From Candidatus Woesearchaeota archaeon (lineage in GTDB: Archaea; Nanobdellota; Nanobdellia; Woesearchaeales; B29-G15), in contig JAFCCU010000003.1 in assembly GCA_017610005.1 (NCBI GenBank), positions 1 to 64,000 of the forward strand: a DNA stretch of 64,000 bases. Direction: 5' to 3'. A model generated the notes under the pieces. The model was not told the origin of the DNA and searched no databases. It was given only the letters and a program-made list of their open reading frames with translations. Numbering within the stretch: the first letter of the stretch is position 1; each line of letters starts with the position of its first letter. The position numbers and the translations under genes are program-made. Shown piece by piece: positions 59,351-64,000 of the stretch.

Positions 59351-60994
59351 TTCCTGATATCTCCTATTAAAACCATCAATTGCACAACCAACTAAATCAG
59401 TTACACCTGTTGCTTCATTTATTCGCTGAGCCATTGGCTTCTCATTTCCAACTATTATCTTTCCTATCATCATCTCTCCTAAATGATGAGAATAAAGATC
59501 TTCACCCAAGGCCCCCTGAAGGGCCCGCACATAAAGGTTTCCAAGTAAGTATCCAAGCATTATTCCTTGTGTTGTATAAAATTGTGAAGATTCGAGAAAT
59601 CCTGAGGGGTGCAGTTGTACTGGATCTTCCCCCACATTCTTAGTTAATTCGGCCATCCTTAAGAAAGTTTCACCTGCTACATCTGGCCCTTGTGAATGCA
59701 AAGAATATTCGACTAGCGCCCCAGAAATATCCTTACAAAAATATAAAATATCTTCAAATAATCCGATTTTATCTGTAAGTTTGTTGCCAACACCATACTT
59801 CATTTTTAAGAAATGAGAACTTGTTGCAAGTTGTTCTTGCATTTTACTTACTACCTCTGATGCCGAATAAGGGGAATCAAAAAACTCAATGTTTTCTCCT
59901 ACTGCTTCCCTTTTTAGATATGCATCTGCAACATGCCCAGCCTCATGGGCAATTCCCTTTCTTAAAGGTTGTGCCCTAAAGCCTCCTGGATTTGCAAATA
60001 ACATAGTTAAATCATGAGCTAAAGCTGAGAGTTGGAATGTAGCAATACCTGCTTTCTTTCCTTTCCTTGCTTCAATGTCAATAAATACTCCTGGCCTTTT
60101 TGTATCTAACATATGAACAAGTAATTTTCTATCATACCCAAGCCAAGAAAAAAGATCAATTGTATCCTCAAGAATCACCCATGGGTCCTCAGAAAGGTTA
60201 AAGCTTGAGAATGGATTACAATCATCCACAATTGCATAATAATCAACTGCTTTGAATTTTCTTCTTCCGGTAATTTCCAAAAAGAGGGCATCCCTCATAG
60301 GTATTAAAACTGCCAGTAATCTATCAGCAACCTGTTCAAGATCAAGGCCTTCTGGGGCTTCATTGTAAACCCAACTTAAGTGATTGAAATCTTTAAAACC
60401 CGCTTTTCTTGATAATCCCTTCAAATTTTCAGTCTGAGGTTCTATTGCTTTTCTTATTTCTTCACATTGACAAGAAGCCTTCAAAATTCGAGTTCTTTCC
60501 CCAGAATCCCTTGAAGAATTAAAAGTATCTTTTGCCTCAATATAAGTTGGCCTTCCTGGAAGATCTAACCTCCTATTTTTATAAATATCCCCAGTAACAT
60601 TTCTTAACCGTCTTTGTTCAGGATCGGCTTTAACCCCATTCATTACAAGATCTAAAAATTGCACTTCTGCAAGCCTTAAGTCTCTTTTACTTGAAGCTCT
60701 TACATGAAACTCTTTAATAAGTTGGTTTAATATGCTATCTGGCTCAGAAAGTTCTGCTCTTCTTTTTTCTGCCCTTTTTGCTTGTTCTGACCTTGGAGAT
60801 TCAAGTCCACAATACCCTTCCAAATACCAAGGCAAATCTAATTCATCCTCAATTAAAGAACTTTCAATAAAAAGGCTTCTTAAACTTCCTCTTATTTCTG
60901 ATACAGAAAGCTGGTCAATTGGCTTTGGTAAAACTTCTAATGATTCAATAACATTATCAGTACCCCACCTAATACCTTCAAGTGAATATCTCAA
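59342..60994 (-). CDS. M3-like zinc metallopeptidase
   Basis: 550 residues. The zinc motif is KGIAHEAGHVADAYL (about 347-361, HExxH) and the downstream SPYSASEVVSKMQE supplies the third ligand Glu, as in gluzincins of the M3/M2 type. The remainder is helical, as in oligoendopeptidases. No signal peptide, so cytoplasmic peptide degradation is likely. The start is a TTG; no ATG or GTG is available upstream of the conserved region, so a different start cannot be excluded. Confidence 0.78.
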   Translation of the reverse strand: MRYSLEGIRWGTDNVIESLEVLPKPIDQLSVSEIRGSLRSLFIESSLIEDELDLPWYLEGYCGLESPRSEQAKRAEKRRAELSEPDSILNQLIKEFHVRASSKRDLRLAEVQFLDLVMNGVKADPEQRRLRNVTGDIYKNRRLDLPGRPTYIEAKDTFNSSRDSGERTRILKASCQCEEIRKAIEPQTENLKGLSRKAGFKDFNHLSWVYNEAPEGLDLEQVADRLLAVLIPMRDALFLEITGRRKFKAVDYYAIVDDCNPFSSFNLSEDPWVILEDTIDLFSWLGYDRKLLVHMLDTKRPGVFIDIEARKGKKAGIATFQLSALAHDLTMLFANPGGFRAQPLRKGIAHEAGHVADAYLKREAVGENIEFFDSPYSASEVVSKMQEQLATSSHFLKMKYGVGNKLTDKIGLFEDILYFCKDISGALVEYSLHSQGPDVAGETFLRMAELTKNVGEDPVQLHPSGFLESSQFYTTQGIMLGYLLGNLYVRALQGALGEDLYSHHLGEMMIGKIIVGNEKPMAQRINEATGVTDLVGCAIDGFNRRYQELN

Positions 60995-61035
60995 CCTAAA
61001 AATTAGAATTTATTCTGGATTAAAAACCTTTGCCC

Positions 61036-61371
61036 TCACAGGAAAAACTCAACATCCTTATCAGTTACTGTTACTTCTCTTGGCTTATTATCAAGGGGTC
61101 TTGATTCTGCTCTTTTTTCAAGCTTGCCCTGGTTTATTTCCATCCCTTTACTCCAAGAAACATTACCACAACGCATACAATGAAAATAAGGGCCCCATTT
61201 GCCAAATTTTACATCAAGCCACTCACCACAAATACATTTAAAACCATCTAAAGATTCGTTTTTATGTTCAAGACAAGTTGGAATTCCCTGTTCATTTTGA
61301 GTTATTGACTGCTTACCACAAAAAGGACAGTCTTGATTTCTTGATTCACCGTAACGTTTTGGGATGTGCAT
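61036..61371 (-). CDS. Zn-ribbon protein (topoisomerase-type zinc fingers)
   Basis: 111 residues with three Cys pairs or Cys/His groups: CPFCGKQ (about 15-21), CLEHKNES with CICGEW, and CMRCGNVSW (about 69-77) near GKWGPYFHC. Such zinc fingers are like those at the C-terminus of topoisomerase I. It lies downstream of the VRR-NUC and PolB2 genes on the same strand, with a 46-bp gap, so may belong to the same repair set. Confidence 0.75.
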   Translation of the reverse strand: MHIPKRYGESRNQDCPFCGKQSITQNEQGIPTCLEHKNESLDGFKCICGEWLDVKFGKWGPYFHCMRCGNVSWSKGMEINQGKLEKRAESRPLDNKPREVTVTDKDVEFFL

Positions 61372-61417
61372 ACTTTTCAGATTTACTGGTTGCTTATATG
61401 CTTTTTGGAGTTTTTAA

Positions 61418-61933
61418 TTACCAATGAATCTTCATTTTCTCTTGCTTTTCGAGGATTAGTCTATTTTGTAGTTGCAAATTTTCACCCATATTCCCCTCTA
61501 AAGATACAACTGCCTTTAATCTATATGGTTTACTTTTTACTCTTAAAACCCTTACCTTGAAACCATACTCTTCTAGAAGTTTTAAACATTTGAATTGATG
61601 CGCTTTTACTTGTTCATGTTCAAGTTTTATCTCAGCAAAAAAGGAGTCTTTGAGTTTGTAAACAAAAAAATCAGGGATCCCCCCTTTAAGTTCAGCCCTT
61701 AAATCATAAAGCTTCATTTTTAATTTTTTAAATAAAATTGCCTCTAGCCGATCATACTTCTTTTTTACATTTTCATAAAGGCCATAATTAACGCTCCATT
61801 CTTTGCCAAGAATCATTGTACCGCGAAAAACTTCAAAGCCTCTTTTTTGAAAATGATTTTTAGCTATTGTTTCAGATAATCCTTTTCTTGATTTGTAAGG
61901 ATAATTTCTTAATTTCAATTCTTCAATAATCAT
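61418..61933 (-). CDS. VRR-NUC-like PD-(D/E)XK nuclease
   Basis: 171 residues. GGIPDFFVYKLKDSFFAEIK (about 84-103) gives the P-D and E-x-K of a PD-(D/E)XK site, and HEQVKAHQFKCLKLLEEYGF (about 106-125) is the helix that follows in VRR-NUC proteins. Its ATG overlaps the stop of the PolB2 gene by 4 nt, so they are translated together. A structure-specific or repair nuclease acting with PolB2 is inferred. Confidence 0.75.
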   Translation of the reverse strand: MIIEELKLRNYPYKSRKGLSETIAKNHFQKRGFEVFRGTMILGKEWSVNYGLYENVKKKYDRLEAILFKKLKMKLYDLRAELKGGIPDFFVYKLKDSFFAEIKLEHEQVKAHQFKCLKLLEEYGFKVRVLRVKSKPYRLKAVVSLEGNMGENLQLQNRLILEKQEKMKIHW

Positions 61934-63975
61934 GACATTACCTCAATTGCCTGTTTTGATTTTCTAATAGCTTCATAAATTGTTAATTGCGCTTTACTTG
62001 GCACAAACATATTTTTGTAAAGTTTTCTTGCAAGAATAGCGTATTCTAATTTATCATAAGAGAAATTTGCTTGACCTTTTAATTTATACCTATTGCCAGG
62101 AATTTCACTTGCCTTATTGGTAATGATATATCTTGCATAGTCTCCTGGCTTAGGATTAAAACCGGCGCTCTTTAACTTTTTCATTACAACTGCTTGTGGA
62201 CTTTGAGATTTATATTCAATCTTTGTAAGCCCTCTTGTAATAATTAAATCATCCTCAACAACATTGCCTGAACTAATTCTTTGAATAACATCTTTTACAA
62301 AAGAATTACTCTTTAAAACATTAATTTCAAATTCATCTTTATCTTTTGACTTTGAAAGTTCATTTACAATTCTCAGTTGTAATTTTTTTAAAATTTCAGG
62401 TGTATCGTGTTTTCTTATATCAATCCCCCTACATTTTAATTCTCCATTTTCAAAAACCCCATAGTATCTAGTTGGCACAGGTACATCTTTATGATTAACA
62501 GATGGCCAGAACATAATCCATTTGTAAACTCCTTCTAATTTTGCTTCATAACCAAGCTCTTCTTTAATTGTTTTAATTAACTGCATAACACTTTCTTTTG
62601 TAATTCCTTTTTTCTTAACCCACAAAGAATCAACCACCCCATGCAAAACCTCAAACCCTGCGTCTTCTGCAATTTTAATTGTCTTTAGAAGTATTTCTCT
62701 AGCATATGCTTGGATTGCTTGGTGCGCTTCAATTCTTGCGAATTTACTTTTCCTAAACCCCATATAACCAAATGAAGTTACAAGTAATCCCTTAAGCGCC
62801 TGTTCTCTTTCTCTTAATCCTTGCCTTTTGTAATACTGCCTCTGTTTGATTATTGGAGCTAACACATCTGCCATAATCCCTCTTTCTTTAGTGCAAGTAT
62901 TCATATTTAACCCAGGGACTTTATTGTGATTGCAACACTTGCAATAAAGGGTCTCAGTAGAAATATTTTCATTAACCATAATACTTGGAAATAAGGATAT
63001 AAAATCAATTTCAGCGCAATTATCATGATAACCAATTACTGGCTCTAAAATTAATGAACCACGATCTGCATTAAATAGCTCAAGCCCTGATTTCCAGCGT
63101 TCAACACATCCAGAGTTTCTTGGAATTAAAAAACCATGCTTATGTGCGATGTAAAGTTGGCGGTTACTGCAGCAATAACCAATTGATCTTGCATTCGCCC
63201 CTTGGAGAGTTACAGAGCATATTCTTGCAAGTTCAAATGGATAATTAATTGTCCAAGAACCATAAAGAGTTCCCTTATGCCTAAAATGCAATCTGCCTTT
63301 TAATTTAACAGCATTGTGTTTGTAAATTGTTCTCCCATAAGTAAAATAAGATTGCCCTCTTGTTTGCAATTTATCATAGCCAAATCTTGAAAAAGAAAAT
63401 TGAGAGTTATATTTTCTTATTCTTTCAAGTAAAAAAGGCAGTTCTACCTCTCCATCTTCAGTAATGATTATGTCTGGATCTTCTTCTAAGAAATATTTCA
63501 CAAACTTCCTCAAGATTACTTCTTCAGGCAAGTTTTCAAAAATTAGATTATTATATTGAAGTTTTTTAATTCTACCAAGTGTAGATCTCCTCAAGGGCAC
63601 ACTAGTTTCTAGCTTCAAATAACACTTCTTTAATTTTGGAATATTATAAGCTTCAAAAGGATCTTCTTTAGTTGAGATTTTTCCTTCTTTTATTTTCACC
63701 TTTGCTGTAGGAAACAAGTCATTCTCAAACATGAAAAGTTCAGGTAATGGAACATCTGAATTAAATATCTCACATGAATAACCACACCACCTAATTATCT
63801 GTCCAATTAAATAACGTGTTTTAATATCTAATTTTACTTCTAAAACCCTCCTTCTTCCATTTAATGTTTTTTTAATTACAATCTTAGAACTAATTCCTTT
63901 TTCATACAAACAGTCTTTAACATATAACAATAGTTCAGCTTTTGCAAGTACATATACATTAAAACTAAATTCCAT
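61930..63975 (-). CDS. polB2: PolB2-type family B DNA polymerase, motif C altered
   Basis: 681 residues. Motif A is EIDFISLFPSIMV (about 318-330), motif B is KGLLVTSFGYMGF (about 394-406), and motif C is HGVVDSLWVKK (about 440-450), where the usual DTD is VVD. The exonuclease segment EEDPDIIITEDGEVELPFLL is a remnant of Exo II. This agrees with archaeal PolB2, a shorter paralogue of PolB1 reported with disrupted catalytic motifs. It heads a set with a PD-(D/E)XK nuclease (ATGA overlap) and a zinc-finger protein. It may act in translesion or other repair, or be a non-catalytic partner. Confidence 0.88.
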   Translation of the reverse strand: MEFSFNVYVLAKAELLLYVKDCLYEKGISSKIVIKKTLNGRRRVLEVKLDIKTRYLIGQIIRWCGYSCEIFNSDVPLPELFMFENDLFPTAKVKIKEGKISTKEDPFEAYNIPKLKKCYLKLETSVPLRRSTLGRIKKLQYNNLIFENLPEEVILRKFVKYFLEEDPDIIITEDGEVELPFLLERIRKYNSQFSFSRFGYDKLQTRGQSYFTYGRTIYKHNAVKLKGRLHFRHKGTLYGSWTINYPFELARICSVTLQGANARSIGYCCSNRQLYIAHKHGFLIPRNSGCVERWKSGLELFNADRGSLILEPVIGYHDNCAEIDFISLFPSIMVNENISTETLYCKCCNHNKVPGLNMNTCTKERGIMADVLAPIIKQRQYYKRQGLREREQALKGLLVTSFGYMGFRKSKFARIEAHQAIQAYAREILLKTIKIAEDAGFEVLHGVVDSLWVKKKGITKESVMQLIKTIKEELGYEAKLEGVYKWIMFWPSVNHKDVPVPTRYYGVFENGELKCRGIDIRKHDTPEILKKLQLRIVNELSKSKDKDEFEINVLKSNSFVKDVIQRISSGNVVEDDLIITRGLTKIEYKSQSPQAVVMKKLKSAGFNPKPGDYARYIITNKASEIPGNRYKLKGQANFSYDKLEYAILARKLYKNMFVPSKAQLTIYEAIRKSKQAIEVMS

Positions 63976-64000
63976 AGCAACAAACTTATTCTTGCCTTTG

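Noticed and set aside
61366-61560. Plus-strand open frame between the zinc-finger and nuclease genes
   Set aside because: It overlaps the coding sequence of the VRR-NUC gene on the other strand and lacks a promoter or ribosome binding site.

Overview
The window is archaeal chromosome. It carries the archaeal exosome/proteasome gene string (Pop5, proteasome alpha, SDO1/SBDS, Rrp4, Rrp41, Rrp42, RNA polymerase subunit K), ribosomal protein uS7, a Dph2-type diphthamide enzyme, a stand-alone Bud32 kinase and a PolB2-type DNA polymerase. Many genes have a TATA element about 25-30 nt before the start codon, as expected for leaderless archaeal mRNAs. The AT-rich composition, small genes and long run of membrane-anchored surface proteins suggest a DPANN-type archaeon (Woesearchaeota/Pacearchaeota-like). 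That placement is inference.

Layout. 1-12.5 kb: an unidentified + strand gene, then a minus-strand operon-like run of seven membrane or secreted proteins with cadherin/Ig-like, TSP1-like and Cys-rich repeats. 12.7-17 kb: an amino-acid permease fused to a methyltransferase, uS7, a short Dph2 and a PHP-domain protein. 17.3-21.5 kb: the RNA/protein quality-control superoperon. 21.8-25.4 kb: a HEPN-MNT toxin-antitoxin pair, Bud32 (with a repeat inside it), Nudix-like genes and a hairpin array. 25457-25529: tRNA-Gln(CTG).

25540-44823 is a complete casposon of 19,284 bp. It has 31-bp perfect terminal inverted repeats and a 14-bp target-site duplication that starts in the last four bases of the tRNA. 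Its core is a Cas1 casposase, a Zn-ribbon/HTH protein, two ribbon-helix-helix regulators, an HNH nuclease and a family B DNA polymerase. Its cargo is an unbroken minus-strand operon of nine genes: RHH regulator, REase-MTase, MTase, GIY-YIG nuclease, ATPase fragment, PD-(D/E)XK nuclease, Cas4-like/DEDDh fusion, HamA-like nuclease and HamB-like helicase. Nearly all junctions overlap. This composite of restriction-modification and Hachiman-like genes is the best candidate for an undescribed system here.

Beyond the casposon, 44.8-46.1 kb holds a hairpin cluster, a second copy of the tRNA 3' end and a Fic gene between direct repeats, which suggests repeated insertion at this tRNA. 46.1-64 kb: a RelE-like toxin-antitoxin pair, two GTPases, an SF1 helicase carrying RecQ-type RQC and HRDC domains, a lipoprotein, a kinase-like membrane protein, a radical-SAM-like protein, MgtC, a degenerate M20 peptidase homologue, an HTH-Nudix protein, an M3-like metallopeptidase and a PolB2 / VRR-NUC / Zn-ribbon cluster. 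A dispersed repeat family built from a 7-bp unit (ACTTCWG and variants) plus a conserved flank recurs in many intergenic spacers.
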